Origin: G020350405 sp964513655
GTDB taxonomy: Bacteria; Planctomycetota; Phycisphaerae; Sedimentisphaerales; Anaerobacaceae
Length of the DNA: 13,372 bases
Assembly (NCBI GenBank): GCA_964513655.1
Contig: CAZENQ010000089.1
Span: 1 to 13,372 of the forward strand
Direction: 5' to 3'
The notes under the pieces were generated by a model, which was not told the origin of the DNA, did no database searches, and worked only from the letters and a program-made list of their open reading frames with translations. Below are positions 1 through 5,826 of this stretch, piece after piece (position 1 is the first letter of the stretch; each line of letters starts with the position of its first letter). A program made the position numbers and the translations under genes.

Positions 1-46
1 CTTCCAGGACAGCCCACTTTTTTTCACTCAGGTCTTTTCGCTTCAT
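1..46 (-). CDS. N-terminus of a probable IS5-type transposase (partial)
   Basis: The reverse strand opens with ATG at 46-44 and reads MKRKDLSEKKWAVLE before leaving the window. A good Shine-Dalgarno (GGAGG) lies about 8-10 bases upstream. The pattern 'basic residues - DLS/T-x-x-x-W-x-x-L/I-E' resembles the start of the DUF4096-like N-terminal domain of IS5-family transposases, which typically read '(D)LTDEQWxxIEPLLP'. Only 15 codons are visible, so the family call rests on this short similarity. No terminal inverted repeat can be assigned in the adjoining 47-96 segment. If it is a transposase, the repeat block to its right may border or have been targeted by the element. Confidence 0.4.
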   Translation of the reverse strand, partial: MKRKDLSEKKWAVLE

Positions 47-96
47 AAGTATTTAACCTCCATCCTCATGATTTATTATTAGTGATTATTTACTTT

Positions 97-430
97 GTGG
101 CGGACGGACAGACGGTCCGCTCACTGTTGGAGGGGCTACCTAAGGCACCCCTTGGGGGCAGGCCCTTGGCGGGCAGCCCCCACCCAATTAGGGACGGGGC
201 TGCGCGTTTGTGGCGAAATTTCGCGCAGGTGAGGAAGGGAAAAGGACGGTAAGTATCTGAAAAATAAGGAGTAACAATTTTTAAGAAAATCGGTGTCATC
301 GCTCAAAGCACCTGCACAGATGATTGAAAATTTGTTTTGAGCGGTTCTCTTGGGCATCTGCCGCGTTACGCGCCCGCGTCCGGTCCTCGAAGTACTACAG
401 TACACCTCCGGCCGGCTCCGTGCCCAAGCC
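97..430 (+). repeat. Dispersed intergenic repeat, copy A
   Basis: Three blocks recur at the right end of the window. The first has a hairpin GCGGAC (100-105)/GTCCGC (115-120) and continues through GGGGC and TGCGCGTTTG. The second runs from about 285 to 365 and has the inverted pair CGCTCAAA (300-307)/TTTGAGCG (336-343), followed by GGGCATCTGCCG. The third is the tail ending GGTCCTCGAAGTACTACAG at 400. The 334-400 tail matches 13305-13372 with about six substitutions and one indel. The right boundary is uncertain because copy C leaves the window. Confidence 0.7.
138..201. repeat. Hairpin-rich 64-bp segment inserted in repeat copy A
   Basis: Compared with copy B (12931-13143), copy A has about 64 extra bases between GGGGCT (132-137) and the shared TGCGCGTTTG (201-210). 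The segment itself ends in GGGGCT (196-201), so it is bounded by a short direct repeat. It contains nested self-complementary stretches, including CCCCTTGGGG and GGGGGC/GCCCCC. It could be a tiny non-autonomous element, or copy B may have lost it by slippage between the two GGGGCT copies. Confidence 0.4.
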
Positions 431-668
431 TTGCATCTGCGTCAATATTCCGCGCTCAAAAAGGGATTTAGAATAGACGACCCTCGACTAAGACATTCGA
501 GGGCAGGCTGGGGCGGAGCATCGCCAGCACCGGTTTTTTGTGCGAGAGAGTTGTCGTTCAATTTTTCCGTTGTATCAGGAGAGTCTATCGGTACAATGTC
601 ACAGAGAAACAGGGTATGGCAGGTCGTAACTCGATTTTTGACCCTGAGCGTCGTGAGTAATGTAGAAG

Positions 669-1097
669 ATGGGCGGAATGGCAGATAGGGAAAACACAAA
701 ACGAATCACGCTGACCAGTAAGAATGTTGGGATAATATTCATAGCAGCGGTTGTATTCTTTCGGATATTTATATGGGCTGACATCTCTTCAAAGCAAATA
801 GGGAGTTATCCTGCGCAGAGATTAGCAGATGGAACTGTGATAACCTTGAACAGGACTATTTACAAGGTTAATCCGTTGGTTCAGACAGTCATCTACTGGA
901 TGCCAGATTTCGATGAACCCCCCCGCAGCCTCGTTAATTGCACCGTCCGTGATAAGAAGAATTGGGTTGGCTCCTATTATGATGGCTTAGGGACTGTGGA
1001 GATGCGTAAGGGCAGGATAGTTTCAGATGACCCAAATTTTATTTATGTGGGTCGTTTGCATTGGTGGCTCTTACACTTTGAGATAGTGAAGAAATAG
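669..1097 (+). CDS. Hypothetical single-pass membrane protein
   Basis: The product is 142 residues and I do not recognise a family. A basic N-terminus (KRITLTSKN) is followed by one hydrophobic segment at about residues 20-37 (VGIIFIAAVVFFRIFIWAD), which reads as an uncleaved anchor or signal anchor. The remaining roughly 100 residues are soluble-looking, rich in aromatic and charged residues, and carry two cysteine-free strand-like stretches around 'GTVITLNRTIYKVNPLV'. An in-frame ATG nine bases downstream (678, MADRENTK) is an equally good start, since AGAAG at about 664-668 suits it by spacing. It is first in a series of four rightward genes whose composition is more AT-rich than the clpC region. 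Function is unknown. Confidence 0.65.
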   Translation: MGGMADRENTKRITLTSKNVGIIFIAAVVFFRIFIWADISSKQIGSYPAQRLADGTVITLNRTIYKVNPLVQTVIYWMPDFDEPPRSLVNCTVRDKKNWVGSYYDGLGTVEMRKGRIVSDDPNFIYVGRLHWWLLHFEIVKK

Positions 1098-1147
1098 CGC
1101 GGTGAATATGTACGGATTTTTAGGCAATGTGAAAGGTAGGTAAAAAC

Positions 1148-1408
1148 ATGATTAGAACTATTGCTTTAGTAATGAATATTGCATTGATAGGTTGGATTAT
1201 TTTCATGATGATTATAGAACCACCAAAACCGGAAACGGAAACATCTGAGTGGGTTATGATGATATTTTTGTCTAGTCTGCCAGTTATAAATATACTAGCG
1301 TTATGTTCGACTAAAGGCGATTCATGGTTAGGATTATACTTGAAGCGGAAAAAAGCAGAAGAACGCAAAAGAATTGAGGAATTGGAAGGGAGTGCGAAAA
1401 ATGAATGA
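1148..1408 (+). CDS. Small two-pass membrane protein, hypothetical
   Basis: The product is 86 residues. Two hydrophobic segments are visible, about residues 4-23 (TIALVMNIALIGWIIFMMII) and 36-54 (VMMIFLSSLPVINILALCS), joined by a short acidic, proline-containing loop. A strongly charged helical tail (KRKKAEERKRIEELE) should lie in the cytoplasm. The start is supported by an AGGTAGG Shine-Dalgarno about 6-9 bases upstream of ATG. The stop overlaps the start of the next gene by 8 bases, so the two are almost certainly cotranscribed and translationally coupled. No enzymatic motif is present and no function can be assigned from sequence. Confidence 0.7.
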   Translation: MIRTIALVMNIALIGWIIFMMIIEPPKPETETSEWVMMIFLSSLPVINILALCSTKGDSWLGLYLKRKKAEERKRIEELEGSAKNE

Positions 1409-1673
1409 AACAATTGGAAATATAACAACAGCTGAATTGGTTATAATGGTATTGCTTGGGGCTGCGGGAACTATTATTGGTACCTGTATTATTCGACTGG
1501 GTCTCTCAGGGTGGCGATTTGGTAGGATAGCAGGAGAAATTGTAGAGAACGTGCCGAAAGAATTTCCTCAGAAAGCTGTTACCCAAGAGTTGAGACGCAT
1601 GAAGAATGAGAGATTGGTTGATTGGGAGGGCCTTTTACGCCCAAACGCAGAGATTAAACTAATGCGTCATTGA
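1401..1673 (+). CDS. Small single-pass membrane protein, hypothetical
   Basis: The frame is open from 1374. The ATG at 1401 (MNETIGNITTAEL, 90 residues) is preferred because a GGGAG Shine-Dalgarno lies about 9 bases before it and the earlier ATG would overlap the preceding gene far more. Residues about 11-35 form one hydrophobic segment (LVIMVLLGAAGTIIGTCII). The rest is a charged, helical, presumably cytoplasmic domain (EIVENVPKEFPQKAVTQELRR). It overlaps the stop of the upstream two-pass protein by 8 bases, which suggests a two-subunit unit. The family is not recognised. Confidence 0.65.
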   Translation: MNETIGNITTAELVIMVLLGAAGTIIGTCIIRLGLSGWRFGRIAGEIVENVPKEFPQKAVTQELRRMKNERLVDWEGLLRPNAEIKLMRH

Positions 1674-1742
1674 GCAAAAGGCTAACTTGGTAGTTGATTT
1701 TGTATGAGGATCTAGGTTAGTGGTATTGTAAAGAGGAATAAT

Positions 1743-2573
1743 ATGGCAAAGAAAAAGAAGGCAGCCAAAAAGAAGGTTGGAAGAAAACAGCTTGTGGAAG
1801 AGAGGATTGTAAGGGTCGCTCCGAGCGCGGTGAAAGTAAAGGTAGCGAAGCGTAAGAAAAAGAAGGCTGGCAAGAAGCTAAGCGGAAAGTGCTTTGTATT
1901 AATGCCTTTTAAAGAGCCGTTTGATACATACTATAAGTTAATCATCGAACCAGCAGTTACGAAGGCGGGGTTGAAACCCCAGCGAGGTGATAGCCTGTTT
2001 CTACCGACTCCAATCATGGGGGATATATGGAGTATGATTCAAGATGCAAAGGTGCTGGTCGCGGAGTTTACCGGGAAGAATCCAAATGTATTTTATGAAC
2101 TGGGTCTTGGGCACGCTATAGGTAAGCCTATCGTTTTGATCTCTGAAACGATGGATGATGTGCCGTTCGACCTTCAGGCACTGCGCGTGATCTTGTACAA
2201 CAAGGACGATCCAAAGTGGGGTGAGAAGTTGCGGACTGACATAGTCGCAGCACTGAAGGCAACGGTTTCGGAACCGGTGAAGGCTGTGCCGACAATGTTT
2301 CGTAAAAAGGTTAAGAGCCAGGCGCCGGCAGATTCGGACCTCTCGGTGCGATTATTGTCGCTTGAGCGGCAGGTGGCATCATTGGAGAAGGAGGGAAGGG
2401 GGGAACGTATGCGGAAGGGGCGGTCAATTAGCCCAAGTGAAGCACGGCATATACTGAAGAGATACATGGAAAGGGGGATGTCTCGCGAGTTTATAGTAAG
2501 GAGACTTGACGAGGAAGGTGCACCAAGCGCTTGGGTGCAAGAGCAACTTGATCAGGCGGGGTATGGAGGATAG
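1743..2573 (+). CDS. TIR-like / nucleoside 2-deoxyribosyltransferase-like domain protein
   Basis: The product is 276 residues; a GAGGA Shine-Dalgarno sits a few bases before the ATG. Residues 1-49 are a lysine/alanine-rich, probably nucleic-acid-binding tail (MAKKKKAAKKK...). Residues about 50-170 carry the signature of the family that shares a fold with nucleoside 2-deoxyribosyltransferases and TIR domains: CFVLMPF (50-56), IWSMIQDAKVLVAEFTGKNPNVFYELGLGHAIGKP (95-129, quoted in parts: FTGKNPNVFYELG, HAIGKP). By alignment to this superfamily, Glu119 in FYELG is the expected glycosidic-bond-cleaving glutamate. Residues about 200-215 are a short coiled coil, and 228-276 are a helical module resembling a small binding domain (SPSEARHILKRYMERGMS). 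Related domains serve as NAD- or nucleotide-cleaving effectors in some antiphage systems; that role here is inference. The gene is last in a row with three small membrane proteins, separated by about 70 bases from the preceding gene. Confidence 0.75.
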   Translation: MAKKKKAAKKKVGRKQLVEERIVRVAPSAVKVKVAKRKKKKAGKKLSGKCFVLMPFKEPFDTYYKLIIEPAVTKAGLKPQRGDSLFLPTPIMGDIWSMIQDAKVLVAEFTGKNPNVFYELGLGHAIGKPIVLISETMDDVPFDLQALRVILYNKDDPKWGEKLRTDIVAALKATVSEPVKAVPTMFRKKVKSQAPADSDLSVRLLSLERQVASLEKEGRGERMRKGRSISPSEARHILKRYMERGMSREFIVRRLDEEGAPSAWVQEQLDQAGYGG

Positions 2574-3203
2574 TCAGAAAACGGGTGGGGCGGAATGAAG
2601 AAGTGTTACGAGTTGAGCTGGATCCCCTGCTGGTGGGCCAAAGGTGGTGGATTCCCGGGGACAGGCGGGGAAGAGATATTTTTACAACGACAACTCTACC
2701 GCGTTAGGCGAGTCGGAGGGCAGCTAAGCCAAAGCACGCTCGCGAGGCCCCAGCCCGCCACCACCAACCGCAGGTTTATGCCATATAGATTTAATTTATG
2801 CCACTTTGCCCTTTAAACTACATTTGTGACTGATAAGTACGATTTTAGGCACAAAATCAAGCATCCTGTTTACAATAATCAACATTGGGGATAACTGTTT
2901 TTTAATAAGACCGTTATAGCCGCTGGGAAAATGGAAGCAGGAAGGCAATGTTGCTTTTTTGCAACGTGGAGCTTTAACCCTCATAAGGGCTGCGTTCCGA
3001 TGCATCCGGATAAAGCTTAATGGTGGCATTCGGAGTTGCTTTGAAAGCCTCTGCATAGAGGTAAGTGTTCGCATGGGGCGGGAAATTGGTTTTTGGGGCG
3101 TTCAGGTACGAATTTTGCACAATAAGCTCGATAATCGAGCGGCTTCGGAGACTCCGCACGAGGGTGATTGAAAGACAAGTGCGCTCGAGAGGAGCGTGAT
3201 GTG
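2574..3203. other. Gene-free region with a chain of short hairpins
   Basis: None of the reading frames here (for example 2595-2816 or 2959-3171) has recognisable protein content or a good ribosome-binding site. The left part has a distant inverted pair GGTGGTGG (2643-2650)/CCACCACC (2758-2765). The right part holds six short stem-loops: ATGTTGC/GCAACGT around six Ts (2948-2967, one G-T pair), CCCT/AGGG (2978-2989), CCTCT/AGAGG (3048-3061), GCTCGAT/ATCGAGC (3126-3140), CGGAG/CTCCG (3146-3156), and CGCTC/GAGCG (3182-3196). These precede the small gene starting at 3204 and may form a structured leader or contain operators. Confidence 0.5.
3126..3140. promoter_or_regulatory. Near-perfect palindrome, candidate operator or leader hairpin
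   Basis: GCTCGAT and ATCGAGC are exact reverse complements separated by a single base. The dyad lies 63 bases before the start codon at 3204 and is followed six bases later by a second dyad, CGGAG-A-CTCCG. A one-base loop is poor for RNA but typical of a dimeric repressor site, so an operator is the simpler reading. No regulator binding here is known to me. Confidence 0.3.
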
Positions 3204-3464
3204 ATGGATGAAGCAAAACTGGAAGACAAACTCAAGGAGTTACTCCAAGAGTTCGGGGGGATGGTCGACCCGCAGTATAGAAAGCTGGCCATGCTTGCCA
3301 AACAGGCACAAAAAAGCCATAAGAAGCTACAAAAAAGCGTCGATAATCTGCAGGAATCCCTCGACTACCTGCGGATATGCATCAAGTATCAGCTCTTTGA
3401 CTTAGAGGCGACTCGGCGGGAAAACGAATACCTGAAGAAACTGCTTGAGGAAAACAACGGCTAA
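3204..3464 (+). CDS. Small coiled-coil protein, hypothetical
   Basis: The 86-residue product starts at ATG 3204 (MDEAKLEDKLKELLQEF). An upstream in-frame ATG at 3168 exists, but the GAGAGGAG Shine-Dalgarno at 3187-3194 points to 3204. The protein is almost entirely charged helix with heptad spacing, especially residues about 38-86 (KKLQKSVDNLQESLDYLRICIKYQLFDLEATRRENEYLKKLLEENNG, shown here as KKLQKSVDNLQ and RRENEYLKKLLEEN). There is one cysteine, no membrane segment and no enzymatic motif. The ribosome-binding site overlaps a small hairpin (3182-3196), which could dampen translation. The gene converges on the Cys-rich protein at 3506-4033. It may be an oligomerisation or scaffold protein; its function is unknown. 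Confidence 0.65.
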   Translation: MDEAKLEDKLKELLQEFGGMVDPQYRKLAMLAKQAQKSHKKLQKSVDNLQESLDYLRICIKYQLFDLEATRRENEYLKKLLEENNG

Positions 3465-3505
3465 GGGCCAAAGCATAAGATTCACAAGCCATCAAAACCA
3501 TCCAT

Positions 3506-4033
3506 TTAGCATTTCTCTACATACGCGTGTATACGTAAGTAGTCGGGCAGCAAAATGGGGGTGATTTTGCAATCCTTGCAGGCCCAGTGAAATAAAATCT
3601 TCTGTTGTTCTGGCGGGAGGCTGTTTTTTGTGTAAGCGTGTCGGATATATTCGTCCACACAGCAGGGAGGAAAGCCGAACAAGAAACCTTCGAAACGTTG
3701 AGTCGGCGGAGATTTATCTATAGGTGTGTCGTCAAAGCGCTTTTCATAGAGTTGAATGTAAGCGGGCGACATGCTGAAAATAGTTTCCGTTACTACTCTG
3801 CCGGTCTTGACTGTTCGACGGATTTGTTTCGTAAGCAAACCCAATCGCTGTAACAATCCGAGCCCGTGGTCATCCAAAGGTTTTTCCCATCTGCTTGACG
3901 GCTTAACTCCCTCGCACGTCAGCAAAGCCAGGAAAGCAAGTTCGATGTCGATATCTTTTAGCCCTCGAATCGTTGTCTTGACCTCTTGCGAATCAAAGTC
4001 CAAGTTATGATTCCCCTTTACCTGCCCTGCCAC
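3506..4033 (-). CDS. Conserved hypothetical protein with CC/CxxC cysteine motif
   Basis: The product is 175 residues from a GTG at 4033. An in-frame TTG at 4003 (165 residues) has a better Shine-Dalgarno (AAGGGGA, about 9 bases upstream), so the start is unsettled. The N-terminal half (about residues 28-100) is helical and resembles a winged-helix-like fold (ELAFLALLTCEG, GLLQRLGLLTKQ). The C-terminal half has a dense motif: FLFGFPPCCVDEYIRHAY (residues 117-134), then FHWACKDCKITP (148-159), and a terminal Cys175. Cys124, Cys125, Cys152 and Cys155 could bind a metal. The 'FPPCCVDEYI' element is reminiscent of the CC motif in DUF483-type proteins, but I am not sure of that assignment. It lies 11 bases downstream of the exported protein gene in the same direction and may share its transcript. 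Confidence 0.65.
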   Translation of the reverse strand: MAGQVKGNHNLDFDSQEVKTTIRGLKDIDIELAFLALLTCEGVKPSSRWEKPLDDHGLGLLQRLGLLTKQIRRTVKTGRVVTETIFSMSPAYIQLYEKRFDDTPIDKSPPTQRFEGFLFGFPPCCVDEYIRHAYTKNSLPPEQQKILFHWACKDCKITPILLPDYLRIHAYVEKC

Positions 4034-4044
4034 TCAGTACACGC

Positions 4045-5328
4045 CTACTCGTTTGGGTCGGTGCATTGCTGCCATTGGTCAGCAAGCCCAGCAAAATCCG
4101 CCAGGTCAATTTCGCAGTCCTCGGTCAGGTCGCCAAGAATATATGGTGTCCCAAAATAACTACAGTCTTTGAGCCATCGCTCGGTCAGCTTGCCGAGGTC
4201 AGCGAGATTTACCTCGCAATCATCATTCAAATCACCCGCCAAAAACTCAGTCCCAAAGTCACTGCATCGCTGTGGAATCTCAAGAATCTCAACCAAAGAT
4301 GCAACATCAATTCTGCCGCTGTGATGCACGCTGCCCGCGTAACTGAATGAGCCATGACTCATATAGTGGCAGGTAATCCTATAGACATCGATAGAAAGAC
4401 CCAGCTGTGGATTTTCAATCCGCCAGAAGCCCATATTCACCTGCTCGCCGCAGATATCGCAGGACTCAAGACCCTTTGTGAAGTAGTTTATTTTATACGG
4501 CTCGGTTACTTTCGCCGGATTCGGGTCGTAGACAGGCAAGCCATCGATTATCTCGCGGCATTGTCGGGCAAGTGCGATACCGTCGGGGACCAGATCAAAG
4601 TCCTGGTCGGGTTCATTTGCATCATAACCGGCCGCCGCCTCCTCAGTGTCGGTCAAAAGGTCACCGTCACTGTCGCCGGCTATAGAAAGTTGATGTCCAT
4701 TGGGGTCATAAAGATACCCGGATTCCAGCCCGAGCGCTGCAAATAATTGTCCAACATCATCTACCCTGTTTCCACTGCCATCTATCAAATAGCTAAAAGA
4801 CCCATGCTCCATATAATGCACTCCCATAAAGGGTAGAAAGTCACCGCAGAAAGGGTCCCCTGGAGGATAATTCAATCCCAATTCGGGATTGACAATATTC
4901 ACGCCCCCCATATTAAGTACCAGCCCGCAAATATCGCACGATTCCTGACCGAGAGCATAACAATTAATTTTATATATTTCATTTGGTTCTGGATCCTCGT
5001 AGGGATACTCCCATTCCGGCAGCTGGTTGATGATGGCCCCACATTGTTTCGCCAGTTCAACGCCATCGGGTGTCTCGTTGCGATTCTGGTCGCCCTTGAA
5101 TGCATGGTAGCCAATCGCCAACTCTTCGGTGTTGGCAAGCAAGTCCGCGTCCGCATCCTGGCTGACAGACAGTTCATGCAGGTCAGGCGTATACGCAGCA
5201 AGAGCTTTATGCAGGCTTACACCCGCCCCCAGCGTAATCGCCGCTGCGGTACCCGCAGCAACAGCACGCCTTTTGAACCGTTTACGCTCTCTGGTCTGTC
5301 TGTTATGTGCCCTTATCAATTTCCGCAT
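4045..5328 (-). CDS. Exported protein with duplicated CDICG/HYM-HGSFSY domain and two dockerin-like repeats
   Basis: The product is 427 residues. The frame is open to 5394, but ATG 5328 has an excellent Shine-Dalgarno (AGGAGGTG) and the upstream extension lies inside the promoter. Residues 1-45 are a long basic signal peptide with an RRxxxAG-like twin-arginine look (FKRRAVAAGTAAAITLGAG) and likely cleavage after ALA. Residues about 46-203 and 205-354 are two copies of one unit: an acidic Ca-binding stretch (DSDGDLLTDTEEAAAGYD in copy 2), then KINxxxxGxESCDICG, then NMGxxxIxNPxLGL, then HYMxHGSFSY. C-terminal dockerin-type repeats follow at 365-389 (GDLNDDCEVNLADLGKL) and 399-422 (GDLTEDCEIDLADFAGL), with Asp/Asn at the loop positions. 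Dockerins normally bind cohesins in extracellular complexes; in planctomycetes such repeats occur on many secreted proteins and the partner is unknown. No catalytic domain is visible. Confidence 0.8.
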   Translation of the reverse strand: MRKLIRAHNRQTRERKRFKRRAVAAGTAAAITLGAGVSLHKALAAYTPDLHELSVSQDADADLLANTEELAIGYHAFKGDQNRNETPDGVELAKQCGAIINQLPEWEYPYEDPEPNEIYKINCYALGQESCDICGLVLNMGGVNIVNPELGLNYPPGDPFCGDFLPFMGVHYMEHGSFSYLIDGSGNRVDDVGQLFAALGLESGYLYDPNGHQLSIAGDSDGDLLTDTEEAAAGYDANEPDQDFDLVPDGIALARQCREIIDGLPVYDPNPAKVTEPYKINYFTKGLESCDICGEQVNMGFWRIENPQLGLSIDVYRITCHYMSHGSFSYAGSVHHSGRIDVASLVEILEIPQRCSDFGTEFLAGDLNDDCEVNLADLGKLTERWLKDCSYFGTPYILGDLTEDCEIDLADFAGLADQWQQCTDPNE

Positions 5329-5379
5329 CTTTTCACCTCCTAAAAAATAGTTCGTGGTAGACGACCCGCGATTCTGAAA

Positions 5380-5408
5380 GTTATCCCAGCTCATTTAGAA
5401 CTTGTCAA
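5380..5408 (-). promoter_or_regulatory. Sigma-70-type promoter for the exported protein
   Basis: On the reverse strand TTGACA (5408-5403) is separated by 17 bases from GATAAC (5385-5380), a full -35 consensus with a fair -10. Transcription would begin near 5373, giving a leader of about 45 bases with the strong Shine-Dalgarno before ATG 5328. The -35 box lies inside the last codons of the 48-residue ORF at 5395-5541. Confidence 0.55.
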
Positions 5409-5541
5409 GAATTTTATGTGCATTTTCGCTCATTTTTTTCAGATTTTCATGCGTTTTTGTATTTTGTTGTCCAATTGCAAGATGCGCGGAGTCAAGCTGC
5501 TGTTGCATCAGTTTTCGCTCTTCAACTAATTTGTTCCTCAT
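5395..5541 (-). CDS. Small 48-residue helical ORF, possible real gene
   Basis: From ATG 5541 to TAA 5397-5395 the reverse strand encodes 48 residues beginning MRNKLVEERKLMQQQLDSAH and ending KKMSENAHKILDKF. The composition is protein-like: charged, amphipathic, helix-forming, with no rare-residue excess, unlike the shadow frames nearby. It runs in the same direction as the exported protein and ends 66 bases before it. Against it: no Shine-Dalgarno is visible before the ATG, and a later ATG (codon 12) is only weakly better. It could be a small coiled-coil protein or an upstream peptide; confidence is modest. Confidence 0.4.
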   Translation of the reverse strand: MRNKLVEERKLMQQQLDSAHLAIGQQNTKTHENLKKMSENAHKILDKF

Positions 5542-5826
5542 TTGTCAAGGGGAGGTCTTTTTTGGCATCAAAATAGGGGTTTTACGGCGGTGAGTGAAAA
5601 GTCTGCACCGATTTTTGTCGATAAGACCTAAGCTCGGGCAAAGGTAACGTCCGGTAAATGAACAGAAAGTGTGTATCGAGCATATACGTATAGAGACGTG
5701 AGGCCCAAACAGCAGGATTTAGATGAATTATGATGGCTTGACAGGACAGTTGGTTGTGGTATAATAGTTATGAGCGAGGGGCAGGTGTGAGCATATTTTT
5801 TTCTGTGAGTGGTTCTGGGGTAAAAG
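5542..5826. other. Intergenic region upstream of clpC
   Basis: This divergent spacer carries the clpC promoter at its right end. A short pair CGGTG (5588-5592)/CACCG (5606-5610) followed by ATTTTTG is a weak hairpin, and ATACGTAT around 5684-5691 is a small palindrome. No CIRCE element (TTAGCACTC-N9-GAGTGCTAA) and no obvious tandem CtsR-like heptads are seen. Confidence 0.5.
5738..5765 (+). promoter_or_regulatory. Near-consensus sigma-70 promoter of clpC
   Basis: TTGACA at 5738-5743 and TATAAT at 5760-5765 are both perfect consensus hexamers, with 16 bases between them. Transcription should start near 5772, giving a leader of about 55 bases before the clpC ATG. This suggests high basal, housekeeping expression rather than sole dependence on an alternative sigma factor. 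Confidence 0.75.

Larger units (their letters stand above)
47..668. other. Long intergenic region dominated by dispersed repeat copy A
   Basis: No reading frame here looks coding. From about 97 to at least 430 the DNA matches, in separate blocks, sequence at the right end of the window (see repeat entries). Beyond that, two hairpins are visible: CCCTCGA (481-487) with TCGAGGG (497-503), and GCTGGGGCG (507-515) with CGCCAGC (522-528), the second followed by a T-run at 533-538, so it could act as a weak rightward terminator. A poor-quality sigma-70-like promoter candidate, TTGTAT (570-575) with 16 bases to TACAAT (592-597), lies upstream of the gene at 669. Confidence 0.6.

Noticed and set aside
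136..405. Leftward 89-residue frame and the rightward frame 350-688
   Set aside because: Both lie within the dispersed repeat and have no protein-like composition or ribosome-binding site; matching peptide fragments on the right-hand repeat copies reflect DNA repetition, not a protein family.
2595..2816. Rightward 73-residue frame
   Set aside because: No Shine-Dalgarno, a Trp/Gly/Arg-rich composition typical of GC-rich non-coding DNA, and no recognisable motif.
2796..3171. Several overlapping frames on both strands before the coiled-coil gene
   Set aside because: They overlap each other, lack ribosome-binding sites and would compete with the hairpin region; none shows a domain.
5329..5394. 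Upstream extension of the exported protein to 5394
   Set aside because: The 22 extra residues overlap the TTGACA/GATAAC promoter, while the ATG at 5328 has a strong AGGAGGTG site and is followed at once by a signal peptide.
5542..5826. CIRCE or CtsR heat-shock operator upstream of clpC
   Set aside because: Neither the CIRCE inverted repeat nor tandem CtsR heptads can be seen; only a sigma-70 promoter is supported.
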